Shown piece by piece: positions 63,514 to 64,000 of a stretch of DNA of 64,000 nt; position 1 is the stretch's first letter; every line of letters begins with the position of its first letter. Source of the DNA: an uncultured Eubacteriales bacterium (GTDB lineage Bacteria > Bacillota > Clostridia > Lachnospirales > Lachnospiraceae); NCBI GenBank assembly GCA_900545175.1, contig UQYF01000003.1:68499-132498 (forward strand). Reading direction: 5' to 3'. The translations under genes and the position numbers were made by a program. The notes below the pieces were generated by a model. The model saw nothing but the letters and a program-made list of their open reading frames with translations, did not search any database and was not told the origin of the DNA.

Positions 63514-63753
63514 ATGGCAAGAGGACCGAGAAAGAGCCTTGATGATAAAATCAAGGAGAAGAAGGAAATCATAGAAGCTCTTAAGACCAGAATAAAATCT
63601 GAGCAGGCAGAACTTGATGAACTTTTAAAAGAGAAGCAGGATAAAGAAATTGCTGAGATTGGAAATATTTTAAGAGACAGCCGGCTGACAACCGAGGATG
63701 CAAGAAGGATAATTGAAGAATATGTTTCCGGCAGCTCTGTACAGACGGCATGA
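63514..63753 (+). CDS. Small coiled-coil protein
   Basis: A 79-aa, highly charged protein. ARGPRKSLDDKIKEKKEIIEALK begins a long coiled coil (about 8-55), followed by a small helical hairpin (LTTEDARRIIEEYVSG). There is no transmembrane segment and no recognised family. GGAGGT precedes ATG 63514. A strong terminator follows. Confidence 0.7.
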   Translation: MARGPRKSLDDKIKEKKEIIEALKTRIKSEQAELDELLKEKQDKEIAEIGNILRDSRLTTEDARRIIEEYVSGSSVQTA

Positions 63754-63777
63754 CAGCTGGTGAACAGACAGAGCTTG

Positions 63778-63815
63778 ATAAAAGCGTTACCTTTGCGGTT
63801 TCGCTTTTATTTTTT
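63778..63815 (+). terminator. Terminator after the coiled-coil gene
   Basis: ATAAAAGCG (63778-63786) pairs with CGCTTTTAT (63802-63810), followed by TTTTT. Confidence 0.88.
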
Positions 63816-63825
63816 GTATAAAAGG

Positions 63826-63870
63826 GTTCAGGTGTCAAAACATGCCAAGTTAGTCTATGAGTATATCAAG
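63826..63870. repeat. Palindromic dispersed repeat, family B, left half
   Basis: GTTCAGGTGTCAAAACATGC and the next 25 bases align with the left arm of the copy at 6539. No matching right arm is seen before the window ends, so it is truncated or diverged. The remaining 130 bp to the window end hold no recognisable gene. Confidence 0.5.
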
Positions 63871-64000
63871 TTATGTTTATGCATCTCTCTTAGTTGTACG
63901 AAGCAAGATGTTCTAAGGACGCTGATAAATATTTTCTATACGTTCGCCACCGAATCAAAGCATACATCCCTGTATGCATTGATTCTAAAGAAGCATCCAT

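Noticed and set aside
1..64000. CRISPR arrays, tRNA or rRNA genes, prophage, transposases
   Set aside because: No regularly spaced direct repeats with unique spacers, no cloverleaf with a TTC-containing arm, and no integrase, transposase or phage structural gene could be found by reading.

Overview
The window is a continuous, gene-dense stretch of a chromosome from a Gram-positive, low-to-moderate GC, strictly anaerobic Firmicute, most probably a gut or rumen member of the Lachnospiraceae. The reasons are CIRCE/HrcA heat-shock control, GrpE-DnaK-DnaJ and GroES-GroEL of clostridial type, an autonomous glycyl-radical protein, DUF2225, DUF6062 and DUF6171 families typical of Clostridia, and a scattered set of plant-polysaccharide enzymes (GH5, GH3, GH31, a GH74 remnant, a CE2-type esterase). 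I cannot name the genus. I see no tRNA, rRNA, CRISPR array, phage module or transposase gene.

Layout. 0-4.8 kb: end of pheS, pheT, queA and a PilZ protein. 4.9-6.4 kb: an ABC ATPase and its permease. 6.8-11.8 kb: promoter plus CIRCE, then hrcA-grpE-dnaK-dnaJ. 11.8-15.7 kb: a fucosyltransferase-like enzyme, a D,D-carboxypeptidase read convergently, repeat DNA and a MATE pump. 15.9-19.4 kb: a lipoprotein, a chimeric GH74/GH31 pseudogene, an alpha/beta hydrolase and hairpin repeats. 19.4-28.9 kb: a beta-lactamase-like hydrolase, glnS, DUF2225, an LTA-synthase-like sulfatase, DUF6062, a MocR regulator, DUF6171 and an OGG-type glycosylase. 29.0-31.5 kb: a second promoter plus CIRCE, groES-groEL and a duplicated terminator. 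31.7-37 kb: GNAT, alpha/beta hydrolase, a decayed hydrolase, a HAD phosphatase, a tyrosine/aspartate-rich membrane protein and a second MATE pump. 37.2-48.6 kb: CE2 esterase, DUF3887 protein, Crp/Fnr regulator, glycyl-radical cofactor, GH5, GreA, GH3, NUDIX, GH31 alpha-xylosidase and an AraC fragment. 48.7-57.7 kb: PHP phosphatase, two ABC-F proteins, HD hydrolase, GPH sugar transporter and a GH13 protein lacking catalytic residues. 57.8-64 kb: a three-gene TPR/secreted-protein operon, DegV and a small coiled-coil protein.

How the genes work together. HrcA probably represses both chaperone operons through the two CIRCE elements. The GH5 (endo-glucanase or xyloglucanase), GH31 (alpha-xylosidase), GH3 (beta-glucosidase), CE2 esterase and GPH transporter could together handle xyloglucan or beta-glucan and its oligosaccharides, although they are not one operon. 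The GH74 remnant suggests that an extracellular xyloglucanase has been lost. The Crp/Fnr regulator sits just before the glycyl-radical cofactor gene, which would repair oxygen-damaged pyruvate formate-lyase.

The least explained parts are non-coding. At least four families of short structured repeats lie in the intergenic regions, two with terminal inverted repeats and two with paired changes in the stems. A micro-ORF-like block of about 40 bp is shared by the leaders of two unrelated membrane-protein operons. Among proteins, the catalytically stripped GH13 homologue, the TPR/secreted operon and the Y/D/W/S-rich membrane protein stand out.
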